The notes below the pieces were generated by a model. That model saw only the letters and a program-made list of their open reading frames with translations, made no database searches and had not been told where the DNA came from. From positions 1,054,001 to 1,118,000 of the forward strand of contig NZ_CP099975.1 in NCBI RefSeq assembly GCF_024137965.1: a DNA stretch of 64,000 bases, read 5' to 3'. This stretch comes from Halomonas sp. Y3. Its GTDB lineage: Bacteria; Pseudomonadota; Gammaproteobacteria; Pseudomonadales; Halomonadaceae. Position 1 is the stretch's first letter, and every line of letters begins with the position of its first letter. The translations under genes and the position numbers were made by a program. Positions 16,713-26,885 of this stretch are shown here, one piece after another.

Positions 16713-17093
16713 TCAGTTCAGGTCCACCGCGCAGCGCTTGAGGTCCTCCAGGCGGCACTGCGTCAGCGCGGCCTGATGGGTGGCCTGCAGAACAACGCGC
16801 GGCGCCCGTCCCGCCGCGAACGCTTCCTGCCAGCGGCCAGCGCAGAGGCACCACCGGTCGCCCGGCCGGAGACCGGGAAAGCCAAACTCGGGACGGGGTG
16901 TCGAGAGATCGTTGCCCTGCTGCTGAGTGAAAGCGAGGAACTCCGCGGTCATCTCTGCGCAGACGGCGTGTACCCCCAGGTCGTCTGGCCCCACCCGGCA
17001 GCAGCCGTCGCGGTAGAACCCTGTGACCGGGTCTTGGCCGCAGGGCTCCAGGGGCTGGCCCAGTACGTTGAGGGCGTCGGTCGTGTCCTGCAT
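16713..17093 (-). CDS. DUF2237 family protein
   Basis: 126 aa from ATG 17093, which follows a near-perfect AGGAGG ribosome site; a longer in-frame start at 17129 ignores that site. Typical DUF2237 features are NVLGQPLEPCGQDPVTGFYRDGCC, the cysteine-rich GDRWCLCAGRWQEA near residue 80, and VVLQATHQAALTQC. Function of the family is unknown; the conserved Cys and His residues suggest metal binding. Monocistronic, downstream of the umuC C-terminal fragment on the same strand. Confidence 0.9.
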   Translation of the reverse strand: MQDTTDALNVLGQPLEPCGQDPVTGFYRDGCCRVGPDDLGVHAVCAEMTAEFLAFTQQQGNDLSTPRPEFGFPGLRPGDRWCLCAGRWQEAFAAGRAPRVVLQATHQAALTQCRLEDLKRCAVDLN

Positions 17094-17297
17094 GGCGTCA
17101 CCTCCTGAGTGCCTCGGCGCTTTGGACATACGAACAAACTATGCTGCCCGTCGCTGTCGGGCAACCACCGCGGTTCCGGCGCATGGCCCGCCGCGCTTCC
17201 CGTCCGGAGGCCCCTGTCTGGATACGTGGCGACGGCAGCCGGCGGGCGCCTTCTATGGTGTGAGGGCGACGTCCCGGGAGAGCCGCGGCGAGTGCGT

Positions 17298-18155
17298 TCA
17301 GCGCAGCCGCGGCAGCTCGTCCCAGCGCGTGGTCCAGCGCGGCGTGCGGTTGGCGCAGCGCAGCTGCCAGGCGGCCCTGGGCGAGGCGCGCCCGAAGGTG
17401 ACGGTGCCGCGCCCCATCCGCTGGTTGAGCGTATCCAGCGTTGCCATCAGGCGCTCGCGGCGCTCGCGCCTGGCCTGGCTTTCCGGCGTGTCGAGCAGCG
17501 AGAACTGGGCCCGGTTGGCATCCACCAGGTCGACCAGCATCACGCCGGCCTTCATGAAGCGGTAGCGGGGCCGGTAGATGGCCGCGAACGCCTGGCTGGA
17601 CGCCTGCAGGATGTCGCGGCTGTCGTCGGTGGGGCAGGGCAGTTCCACCACGGCGCCGGGGGAGTACTGGGGCAGGTCGGGGCGATGGCGATTGGTCTTG
17701 AGGAAAACGTAGACGGCTCGGGCCAGGCTGCCCTGCCCGCGCAGTTTCTCGGCGCTGCGCTGGGCAAACTGCCGGATGGCCTGGTGAATCTCCTCGCGGC
17801 TGTCGGTCATCCTTCCGAATGAGCGCGACGTCATGATGCGCTGACGAGACTCGCCAGGGTCCTGCATCTCGAGGCAGGGAGTGCCCTTCAGTTCCAGGCA
17901 GGTACGCTCCAGGGTGACCGAGAAGCGCCGGCGAACCCGCTTGGGGTCGGCCTGAGCGAGATCCCAGGCGCTGTGAACGCCCATCAGCGCCAGACGCTCC
18001 GCCAGCCGGCGACCGACGCCCCACACATCGCCCAGCTCGACCTGACGCAGCAGCGGCTCGTATATCGCGCCGTCGGGCCTCAGCACGCAGACGCCGCCAT
18101 GGCGTAAGGCGCCATCGTCCGGCAGTGTCTTGGCCGCGCGGTTGGCCAGCTTGGC
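17298..18155 (-). pseudogene. umuC: umuC C-terminal part (DNA polymerase V), separated by island
   Basis: Reading the minus strand from GCC at 18155-18153, the frame gives AKLANRAAKTLPDDGALRHG and runs on through the HhH/thumb (VELGDVWGVGRRLAERLALM), little-finger domain and the typical end TPRWTTRWDELPRLR. That is 285 residues of Y-family Pol V subunit UmuC. The missing N-terminal 145 codons lie at 41198-41632 on the same strand, and the join is exactly in frame at an Ala codon. An internal ATG could still make a 262-aa piece, but the catalytic palm is absent, so it cannot polymerise DNA. Confidence 0.93.
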
Positions 18156-18191
18156 TCTATACTCCAGAGTGGACTCTTTCTCATCAAAGCT

Positions 18192-18204
18192 ACTGTAGTA
18201 CAGT
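18192..18204. repeat. Palindrome at island left end
   Basis: ACTGTA-G-TACAGT, a perfect 6-bp-arm palindrome 36 bp inside the left junction and 56 bp before the first recombinase gene. It could be an arm-binding site for the recombinases or an operator for their promoter. Confidence 0.45.
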
Positions 18205-18259
18205 CATCGGACATGTGCAGGTAGCAACAGTATTCTTGGCTCTGGGGAGGTAACCGTTT

Positions 18260-19615
18260 ATGCCGGTTTATCGAGTCCTGCATGCCGAAGGTTGCTATCC
18301 CTTTCATGTGGTGGATCGCGATGGGTTACCGCACCCGGAGCTGACCCTCTATGCCTGCCTGTCCGTGCGTCATCATGCATCGCTGACGGCAAGAGCCTAC
18401 ACGAGGGAAGTGGTCTCCTTTGCTTCCTGGGCGGCAGATCATCCCGTCGTGCTTCGACAGGGTTGGCAGTTGCTTGGTCCACCTACTCAGGTGCGGGCAC
18501 TGTTGGCTTTCTTCCTCGCTTCGGAAATGAAGTGCATCGTGGCGTTGGGTCGAGATCGCTGCGGATTCGAAACCCGTCGGATCGAACCGACTTGGCAGAC
18601 TGGCCGGCGCCTGGAACGGCTCCTGGCGGCGCTGAGATCGTTCTACACGGTACTGCATGAGCACGGTCGCTATCACCATGGCAATCCGATGGATGCCGAC
18701 GGTGCCCGCCGATACATCGAGGAGGAGCGCCGCCGGCAACTCCAGGTGTTTGTCGATGCCCATGGTCGAATGCCCATGCCGGCTGACAGTGGCGTAGACG
18801 GCGTTCGAGAGATGCGCCTTTCCGCCAGTTACTTCCGGCTGAAGGGGAATCAATGGTTACCCGAGATCCTGGATGAACCGGCCCTGATGAACAGGGTCAT
18901 GTCAGCTGGTGAGCAGTGGGGGTGGACACTACGCGAAACCGGCCTGGTACGTATCCTTTTTGATACCGGCTGCCGTGTGCACGAGGCTTGTCAACTCAGC
19001 GTGGCGGACTGGGTGCAGAGTGGTTTTATGCGAGAGATGTTGTCGATCAGCAAGGGAAGTCATGGACGCCGAGTGAAAAGGCTGTTCATTACCGACCGCA
19101 CGGCCAAGGTCCTGCGACACTATGTGGACGAGCAGCGTGCTCGGCTAGATCCCCGAGGGTATGGGCTGGCGGAACTCACTACACTGCCTGTGGAAGCTCT
19201 TCATCACCTTCCGCTGTTCCTGACTCGACGTGGCACATCAATGAACCCGGACCACTTCCGCCGCGACTATTGGGCACCGGCTCTCAACGCCGCCGGCCTA
19301 CAAGTGCGTTGCCATCAGGTCCGCCACTGGTTCGTGACACAGGCGCTCAACGACATCCACCAGCGTGCCCGATCCGCTGAGGAACTGCTGAGCCTGCGTG
19401 GTGCCCTACGTGAACTCATGGCCTGGAAAAGCGACATGCTGCCAATCTATGACCAAGCTATCTGCCGACATAATCTGCCGGAGCTGGCTCATCGCATTCA
19501 TGCTCGCATCGAACGTGAGCACCGGCATGATCGCGCTCGCCGTTCCCAGCCGGCTTCTCCCCCCGAGTCACTTACCGAGAGCCAGCGAATGTTAGATGAG
19601 ATGCTGAAACCATGA
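18260..19615 (+). CDS. Tyrosine recombinase, Tn554 TnpA-like
   Basis: 451 aa. Catalytic residues of the phage-integrase family are visible: Arg at about 239 in FDTGCRVHEACQL, the beta-hairpin Lys region RRVKRLFITDRTA, H-x-x-R at 352-355 in CHQVRHWF, and nucleophile Tyr about 397 in DMLPIYDQAI. The N-terminal ~180 residues form a SAM-like core-binding domain (TREVVSFASWAADH). RBS GGGGAGG at 18243-18249. It overlaps the next recombinase by ATGA and sits at the island's left end, so it is expected to excise and integrate the island at umuC. Confidence 0.9.
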   Translation: MPVYRVLHAEGCYPFHVVDRDGLPHPELTLYACLSVRHHASLTARAYTREVVSFASWAADHPVVLRQGWQLLGPPTQVRALLAFFLASEMKCIVALGRDRCGFETRRIEPTWQTGRRLERLLAALRSFYTVLHEHGRYHHGNPMDADGARRYIEEERRRQLQVFVDAHGRMPMPADSGVDGVREMRLSASYFRLKGNQWLPEILDEPALMNRVMSAGEQWGWTLRETGLVRILFDTGCRVHEACQLSVADWVQSGFMREMLSISKGSHGRRVKRLFITDRTAKVLRHYVDEQRARLDPRGYGLAELTTLPVEALHHLPLFLTRRGTSMNPDHFRRDYWAPALNAAGLQVRCHQVRHWFVTQALNDIHQRARSAEELLSLRGALRELMAWKSDMLPIYDQAICRHNLPELAHRIHARIEREHRHDRARRSQPASPPESLTESQRMLDEMLKP

Positions 19616-22600
19616 CGCCGCCGGCCCGGCAACACCGCGCCAATCCGGAGCATCGGCGGCTTACGATACGTGCCGAGCTTGATCGTCGACGCGAGCGGGG
19701 TGAGGCCTTCGTGAATCGGGAGGTGATGGCGGTTACCGGCTACGATCGCAAGACGATCAGTGGCGTTACCCAGCGTTATGTTCGTGACCTGGCAGCGGAG
19801 TTGCTGCAGACGGTGGTCGAGAACCGAGAGGCTCATGAACGCTGGGTACGTGACTACCGCACCTTTCGCCCCTTTATTACGCGCACAACAAGTGGTCCGG
19901 TGCTGTTCCGACGCTTTGTGCGGCTGGTCATCGAACAACTGCATCGCGAGAACACGTTGATGACGGTGAACGCAGTTGAAGCCATTACGGGAGGGCGAAG
20001 ACGGATCCTCAATGAGGAGTTGGTTCTCTGGGAGCAGGAGACCGGTCATCAGGTAGCGCGCACGGTTGCCTGGAAATCTCTCGACACCTACGGTACCACC
20101 GTCCTCGTGGGCGAAAATCATGCGCTGAACCAGCGAAACGAATCGATCACGGCGGAACTGGACCGTCGTCGCCGGCTCGGCACTCCCTTCAAGCTGGCCG
20201 ATATCAGCCGGTGCCTCGGGTACAGCGTAGCCACCGTGTCGGGGTATTCGCGCCATTACGTGGCAGCATTGGCCGATGAACTCCTGAGCACCCCGGTCGA
20301 CAGTCGTGAGGCCTATGAGGGCTGGCGTCGGGACTTCAATACCTTTCGCTATTCGCTTCCCAATACGCGGCGTTCACGTGAAGTGCTCACGCGGCTCACA
20401 CGTCTGACCATTGAGCACCTACACCGCGAGGGACATACGGTAGCCTACAGCGAGGTACTGCGGATTTCCGAGCACAATGATCGTCACATTAAACAAGAAA
20501 TCCGGCGTTGGGAAGAAGAGACGGGGCATCAGGCCAGGCCATTGCGGGTATGGAAGGAGATCACTCTGGAGATGGTGCTTGACAGAGTAACACCGGCACT
20601 CCACCACCTGCCGCTGACCTTTCTGGAATCACCGACCATGGGGCGGCCCTTCAATGAGTCCCAGCGCCGAATGATCCACTCCATTTCGCAACCGAAACTA
20701 CGGGATGTGGCATTCTTCGTCATGACCTTCGCCGATGGCAACCGACGTAACGACATCACCTTCTTTGCCAGCATGTCGCGCTATCTAAAACGGTTGGAAC
20801 TTGCAGATATCGATGAGCTGGACCCCGAGGCGTTCTATCAAAGATACCATGATGGTGAGGTATTGCCGGAAGAGGGTACGCCCAAGCGCGGCCGATTTCT
20901 GCAGACCTATTTCCGCTTGCTGCGCAAACAAGAGGATTACCTACTCAAGTTGACACCCGAGCAGCGCCGGGCCGTAGCGCCTTGGAAACTCATTGCTCTG
21001 AAGGATGACCACTTCTGGCACCGCTCCACTATTCATAGAGAAGTAAGAGCCGAGCAGAGGATGCGCCGTAAGGCCGCTACCGCCGTTGTACATGATCGCT
21101 TCTATCTGCTCCGTGATATAGCCGAGCGTCGATGCATTCAGGTCGAGCGACTGTACACAGCCTTCCGAGATGCCATTGCCCATCATGAACGGAAGGGAGA
21201 GGCCCTGCCGATATCATTCTCGATCACCGATGAGACGGTATCGGCCTCAGGCCGCACTCGACCGACACAGCAGCATTTCAGGCTCTGGGACGCAGCGACA
21301 TTGCGTTCTGTGCATGAGCCCGTGGCAGAAGACTTCTACTATCATCAGGATCAGCGTCAGCGCATGCGTGCGGCGGTATGCGACCAGGCAGGTTACTTCC
21401 TGAGCTATGAGGGCGGCCATGCCCGTGATGACGCTGATGCTGTAGAGCCCTATTGGTTCATCGAACTGCTGCAGGCGAATGTGCTGCGCTCTCAGGTTGT
21501 CGATCCTGATTTTCTGACGCGAAATGGCTACTCGAGAAGCTCATTTCAGCTCCCTCCACAATCGACTTGGGGAGCATCAACCAATAACTGGTTGGAACGT
21601 ATCTCGCGAGATATTGGCATGCTCTTTATTCCACTTGATGCGCTCAAGCTTGGCGCTCTCGTCGGGCATGCGGCCATTCAGATCATGACCAAGACCGGGG
21701 CTCGCATGAACGAGTTCCTGCAAATCAGGTTGAGTCAGGAGCATCTATCACGAGTGCTGCTCGCCAAGGGCCGTGAAGCGATCGCCTTTCGCGCAATTCC
21801 CAAGGGACGCCGGGCAGAAGAGCCCTACTATATTGACGAGCGCTGCATGAGAGCGCTACACGCTTGGTGGAAGTTCCAGCGAGAGCGGGAGCAGAGCCTG
21901 GAGACCATCCCTGCTACTAGGAATTTGCGGCATAAACTTCGACCGGCGCCCTACTTATGGCAGCACGCCGGAAGACATTTCAGCCATAAGGACATCAATG
22001 CGACGATGTCCATCATGCTGCACGGTATCTCGCTGCAAACGCCTGACGGTGAGGCCGTGCGGGTCACTTCCCACCTGCTGCGTCACGGCTTTGCCACGGA
22101 GATGCGGGCGTTGAACACGCCTGTGGATGTGATCGCACTCCTCATGAAGCAGCGAGATATACGAGTGACCGAATACTATTCCCAGCCGACGCCGGCCAGG
22201 CTGGTGGAGCTGCAACGGAAGATCTTTGAAAGCCGTGTGGACCTGTCCCGTACCCACATACGATCCCCAGCGCAAATCCGGCGGCAGGTCGAAGCCGCGC
22301 AGGAGCAGGTGGGTGCACTGATCCCGGTTATCGGTGGACGTTGCACAGTGGCCAGTCAGTGTCCCATCAAGTTCGCCTGCATCGGCTGTGCCGGGAATGC
22401 GCCCGACTGGCGCAAGCGTGACCAAGTCATCATCTACCGGCAGGCCTGTGCGCAGATGGCGGAAATGGCGGAAGCACAGAATCTGCCCGCTGAAGAGCGC
22501 AAGGCAAAGGAAGCCATGGCGAGCTGCAATGATGTGCTGGCCGAGATGGAACTTCTTGAGCGAGCTGATCAGGCGGCAGCAGACCCCGTCATACTGACCA

Positions 22601-22620
22601 TCGGGAGGAAGGAGGGATGA
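19612..22620 (+). CDS. Large tyrosine recombinase, Tn554 TnpB-like, with duplicated N-terminal domain
   Basis: 1002 aa, much longer than Tn554 TnpB (about 630). The catalytic half carries Arg ~698 (MTKTGARMNEFLQIRL), H-x-x-R at ~821-824 (SHLLRHGFATEM) and Tyr ~855/856 (TEYYSQPT). The N-terminus holds two tandem copies of a ~150-residue unit, about 18-170 and 177-325, each running AELDRRR...G, a HTH-like ISGVTQRYV/VSGYSRHYV turn, a R(D/R)YRTFR-like stretch, an HRE block and a closing WE(Q/E)ETGHQ. After the catalytic domain, CTVASQCPIKFACIGC is a likely zinc-binding Cys cluster. ATGA overlaps with both neighbours. Confidence 0.88.
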   Translation: MTPPARQHRANPEHRRLTIRAELDRRRERGEAFVNREVMAVTGYDRKTISGVTQRYVRDLAAELLQTVVENREAHERWVRDYRTFRPFITRTTSGPVLFRRFVRLVIEQLHRENTLMTVNAVEAITGGRRRILNEELVLWEQETGHQVARTVAWKSLDTYGTTVLVGENHALNQRNESITAELDRRRRLGTPFKLADISRCLGYSVATVSGYSRHYVAALADELLSTPVDSREAYEGWRRDFNTFRYSLPNTRRSREVLTRLTRLTIEHLHREGHTVAYSEVLRISEHNDRHIKQEIRRWEEETGHQARPLRVWKEITLEMVLDRVTPALHHLPLTFLESPTMGRPFNESQRRMIHSISQPKLRDVAFFVMTFADGNRRNDITFFASMSRYLKRLELADIDELDPEAFYQRYHDGEVLPEEGTPKRGRFLQTYFRLLRKQEDYLLKLTPEQRRAVAPWKLIALKDDHFWHRSTIHREVRAEQRMRRKAATAVVHDRFYLLRDIAERRCIQVERLYTAFRDAIAHHERKGEALPISFSITDETVSASGRTRPTQQHFRLWDAATLRSVHEPVAEDFYYHQDQRQRMRAAVCDQAGYFLSYEGGHARDDADAVEPYWFIELLQANVLRSQVVDPDFLTRNGYSRSSFQLPPQSTWGASTNNWLERISRDIGMLFIPLDALKLGALVGHAAIQIMTKTGARMNEFLQIRLSQEHLSRVLLAKGREAIAFRAIPKGRRAEEPYYIDERCMRALHAWWKFQREREQSLETIPATRNLRHKLRPAPYLWQHAGRHFSHKDINATMSIMLHGISLQTPDGEAVRVTSHLLRHGFATEMRALNTPVDVIALLMKQRDIRVTEYYSQPTPARLVELQRKIFESRVDLSRTHIRSPAQIRRQVEAAQEQVGALIPVIGGRCTVASQCPIKFACIGCAGNAPDWRKRDQVIIYRQACAQMAEMAEAQNLPAEERKAKEAMASCNDVLAEMELLERADQAAADPVILTIGRKEG

Positions 22621-23084
22621 CGCGACAATCCAGTAAGGCACGTTCCGAGGCTGCAATGGCCGGTTTGAAACGCAGTCATCAGCAACGTCGCAATCGAAGC
22701 GTGGCGATCGTGCGTCAAGCAATCAGCCGGCTACAGGAGACCGGCAGTCCTGTGACGCTGGGACGGATTGCGAGAATGTCGCGTGAACTCTCCGATACGG
22801 GAATGGGGATTTCCGAATCCACCATTCTTCGAAATCCTGAATGCTGCCAATTATACGAGGAAGCTGCTCAACCCGTTCGAAGGCGGCGTACCATTGGACG
22901 CCTACTGAACAGCGATGTGGAAAGACCCACCGATGCGGAGCGGCGACGTATGCATTATTTGATGCGCCTGACAAAGGCTGAGCTGGCCGCTCGCATTCTC
23001 GCTGTTGAGCGGAAGCTGGCTTTATCGGAAAAATCGAATGGCGTCCTGCGCGATCAGATTCTTCGGGAAAACTTGGGTCTATAA
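22617..23084 (+). CDS. Tn554 TnpC-like transposition helper (DUF6262-type)
   Basis: 155 aa, highly basic. The N-terminus (SEAAMAGLKRSHQQRRNRSV) and a central HTH-like segment (VTLGRIARMSRELSDTGM, SESTILRN) are followed by a C-terminal coiled coil (LMRLTKAELAARILAVERKL). Size, position as third gene and composition match the TnpC helper of Tn554-type elements, which influences efficiency and orientation of integration. It overlaps the large recombinase by ATGA. The stop lies 7 bp before the target duplication of the nested mer transposon, so that insertion left the gene intact. Confidence 0.78.
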   Translation: MTRQSSKARSEAAMAGLKRSHQQRRNRSVAIVRQAISRLQETGSPVTLGRIARMSRELSDTGMGISESTILRNPECCQLYEEAAQPVRRRRTIGRLLNSDVERPTDAERRRMHYLMRLTKAELAARILAVERKLALSEKSNGVLRDQILRENLGL

Positions 23085-23091
23085 TCACCTT

Positions 23092-23099
23092 TTCAATAC
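23092..23099. repeat. 8-bp target duplication, left copy (TTCAATAC)
   Basis: TTCAATAC directly precedes the GGGTATCCGG terminal repeat and recurs at 28237-28244 directly after the other terminus. ISL3-family elements characteristically make 8-bp duplications. Confidence 0.93.
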
Positions 23100-23119
23100 G
23101 GGTATCCGGATTATCTGGT
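23100..23119 (+). repeat. Terminal inverted repeat, left
   Basis: GGGTATCCGGATTATCTGGT. The first 14 bases are identical to the inverted right end and the next six match at four positions (TGGT). Confidence 0.92.
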
Positions 23120-23195
23120 TGGTATGCGAGAGAGAAAGGTGGCCGACAAACTCAACCCACAACGGATTAGCTGGTTGATGGCTCGCTCAGTACGC

Positions 23196-23330
23196 TCACT
23201 TGCTAGAGAGCAGATACTTCACCAAACAGGCGATGCCCAGGACCAGCAGCAATAGTAGGGCAATTCCGATCACTGGCATTATCCAGCCCATCGCCCCCAT
23301 CATCCCGCAATCGGGTAGTGTCGTGTTCAT
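23196..23330 (-). CDS. 44-aa small membrane protein at the end of the mer operon
   Basis: The minus-strand ATG at 23330 opens a 44-codon frame: MNTTLPDCGMMGAMGWIMPV, then a long hydrophobic run rich in Ile and Leu, and a basic end (VKYLLSSK). It is one transmembrane helix with a Met/Gly/Cys-rich N-terminus that could contact soft metals. GGGAG lies about 13 nt upstream. It starts 81 bp after the merA stop on the same strand, so it is probably co-transcribed. Similar short Met/Gly-rich membrane peptides occur near copper and mercury genes, but their role is unknown. Confidence 0.65.
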   Translation of the reverse strand: MNTTLPDCGMMGAMGWIMPVIGIALLLLLVLGIACLVKYLLSSK

Positions 23331-23411
23331 CGTGACAGAGCTCCCTGTGGTGTCCATGCCCAAAACCCGTGGTGCCGCCGCCCAGTGGCACCACGGTCGC
23401 GCTCATATCGT

Positions 23412-25293
<1,882 letters not shown>

Positions 25294-25366
25294 GCTTATT
25301 CCTTCACCGTGGCGGGCAAGCTCGTAAACAACTCACCCGATGACCGCGATGTGCAGCTGCTTGATG

Positions 25367-25630
25367 TCACTCAGGGGGCGTATTCCTTGATTTGATAGAG
25401 CCGTTGTCACAACAGGCGTCGAACTGCTTCTTACGCCAAATCGCATAAATGGTCAGGCCGATGAAGAAGGCCAGGGCCGGCAATAACACAACGTCGAGAT
25501 AGCCCGTCAGCCCCGCCAGGCCCACCGTGCCAAGCAGGATCACCAGGATCGGCGTAAAGCAGCACAATGCCACCAGGACGGTGCCGATCACGCTCACGCG
25601 CAGCAGGGGCTTGGGATTCTTCATGATCAC
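25367..25630 (-). CDS. merF: Mercury transport protein MerF
   Basis: 87 aa with the full MerF signature: LLRVSVIGTVLVALCCFTPI (helix 1, first Cys pair), TVGLAGLTGYLDVVLLPALA (loop/helix 2) and IYAIWRKKQFDACCD (second pair). It takes Hg(II) from MerP through the inner membrane to cytoplasmic MerA. It overlaps merP by 4 bp (ATGA) and is followed, 73 bp on, by a second merF-like gene. The first residues are MIMKN; either Met could be used. Confidence 0.95.
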   Translation of the reverse strand: MIMKNPKPLLRVSVIGTVLVALCCFTPILVILLGTVGLAGLTGYLDVVLLPALAFFIGLTIYAIWRKKQFDACCDNGSIKSRNTPPE

Positions 25631-25923
25631 TCTCGATCCGCTTGCGAGGATGTCGGGGTTGATGGATACCCAGCGTTGATGGTGGCCTCGGTCAATGCCT
25701 CCACCGACGTTCGGGCGTCGTCAAAGGTGACCACGGCCTCGAGATCCGCGTAGCTCACGTCGACTTGCGAGACGCCGTCCACCTTGTTGAGGGCGGCCTT
25801 GACGGTGATCGGGCAGGCGGCACAGGTCATGCCCGGCACCGACAGCGTCACGGTCTGCAGGGCCGCTAAGGCGGGCGTGCTGAGCAGGGCGAGTAGCGCG
25901 ATGAAGGCGAAACGAGCTTTCAT
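25627..25923 (-). CDS. merP: Periplasmic mercury-binding protein MerP
   Basis: 98 aa: a signal peptide (residues 1-20, cut after ALA) and an HMA fold with the Hg-binding GMTCAACPITVKAAL motif. It captures Hg(II) in the periplasm and passes it to MerT/MerF. 13 bp after merT and overlapping merF. It is slightly longer than usual (91 aa) by a polar C-terminal tail. Confidence 0.96.
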   Translation of the reverse strand: MKARFAFIALLALLSTPALAALQTVTLSVPGMTCAACPITVKAALNKVDGVSQVDVSYADLEAVVTFDDARTSVEALTEATINAGYPSTPTSSQADRE

Positions 25924-25936
25924 GGTAGATCTCCTT

Positions 25937-26287
25937 TTAATAGAACAGGGGCAAGATGTAGGGGAATACCAGGGCGATTAGCACCAGCAGCGATACGAGC
26001 CAGAAGATCGCCTTGTAGCCCGTCCTGACCCGTGGCACGGCACACACCTCTCCCGGCTGGCACTTTTCCACTGGCCGAAAGACGCGACGCCAGGCGAAGA
26101 ACATCGCCACCAGCGCGACGCCGATAAAGAGCGGGCGATAGGGCTCCAACGCCGCCAGATTGCTGATCCAGGCGCCGGAAACGCCCAGCGTGATCAGCAC
26201 CAGCGGGCCGAGGCAACACGCCGAGGCCAGGAGGGCCGCGACTCCTCCGGCGGCCAGGGGCCCTCGCCCCGTTTTAGATGTCCGCAT
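25937..26287 (-). CDS. merT: Mercuric ion transporter MerT
   Basis: 116 aa from ATG 26287. Three membrane helices; helix 1 holds the CC pair in ALLASACCLGPLVLITLG and the cytoplasmic loop has the second pair (EKCQPGEVCAVPR). It imports Hg(II) for reduction. It is the first gene of the mer operon, downstream of the MerR-controlled promoter at 26325-26355. Upstream in-frame codons run through that promoter and were discarded. Confidence 0.96.
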   Translation of the reverse strand: MRTSKTGRGPLAAGGVAALLASACCLGPLVLITLGVSGAWISNLAALEPYRPLFIGVALVAMFFAWRRVFRPVEKCQPGEVCAVPRVRTGYKAIFWLVSLLVLIALVFPYILPLFY

Positions 26288-26324
26288 TGACGATTCTCCT
26301 TTCGGGATGGGGGGAGCTACGATA

Positions 26325-26355
26325 AGGTTACTTCCGTAGCTTGGTACGGAGTCAA
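26325..26355 (-). promoter_or_regulatory. mer operon promoter with MerR dyad
   Basis: On the minus strand TTGACT (26355-26350), a 19-bp spacer and TAACCT (26330-26325). The spacer contains the imperfect dyad CCGTA...TACGG. The overlong 19-bp spacing is the hallmark of MerR-activated promoters, where MerR-Hg untwists the DNA. It lies between divergent merT and merR. Confidence 0.92.
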
Positions 26356-26360
26356 GCATC

Positions 26361-26807
26361 ATGAAGAGACATGCAGATAAAGTGGCGGACACCATGACCA
26401 TTGGCGGCCTGGCCAAGGCGGCCGGCGTCAATGTCGAGACAATCCGCTATTACCAGCGACGAGGGCTATTATCGGAGCCCGAACGCCCTCCCGGAGGTAT
26501 TCGACGCTATAGTGCCGCCGATATCGACAGGTTGACGTTCGTGAAAACGGCGCAGCAGCTGGGCTTTAGTCTGGATGAGATCAGTGACCTACTTCGGCTG
26601 GAAGATGGCGCCCACTGTCAAGAAGCCAGTGCTCTCGCAGAGCACAAGTTAGGGGACGTTCGCGAGAAGATCGACAGGCTTGAAAGAATTGAGAAGGTGC
26701 TGAGCGAAATGGTCGACAGATGCCATGCACAACAAGGCAATATCACTTGCCCGCTAATTGCGTCATTGCATGAAGGGCTCAGAGAAGCAGAAGACCCAAG
26801 GGAGTAA
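26361..26807 (+). CDS. merR: Mercury-responsive regulator MerR
   Basis: 148 aa. An N-terminal MerR HTH ([25 protein letters not shown]) and a dimerisation helix are followed by the three Hg-binding cysteines in [18 protein letters not shown] and ITCPLIASL, matching Cys82/117/126 of Tn501 MerR. It represses and, with Hg(II), activates the divergent merT promoter 6 bp upstream. The start at 26361 gives a slightly long N-terminus; ATG 26394 (TIGGLAK) is possible. Confidence 0.96.
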   Translation: MKRHADKVADTMTIGGLAKAAGVNVETIRYYQRRGLLSEPERPPGGIRRYSAADIDRLTFVKTAQQLGFSLDEISDLLRLEDGAHCQEASALAEHKLGDVREKIDRLERIEKVLSEMVDRCHAQQGNITCPLIASLHEGLREAEDPRE

Positions 26808-26885
26808 CTCACCTTCAGTTCGTTGAAAACAACGCGGTCAAAGAGTCGCGATCATCTATGGACCATGTCGACAAGGAAAGTTTGC

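Noticed and set aside
18260-23084. Recombinase-in-trio (RIT) element
   Set aside because: RIT elements have three tyrosine recombinases. Here the third gene is a small helper without catalytic residues, so Tn554-like fits better.
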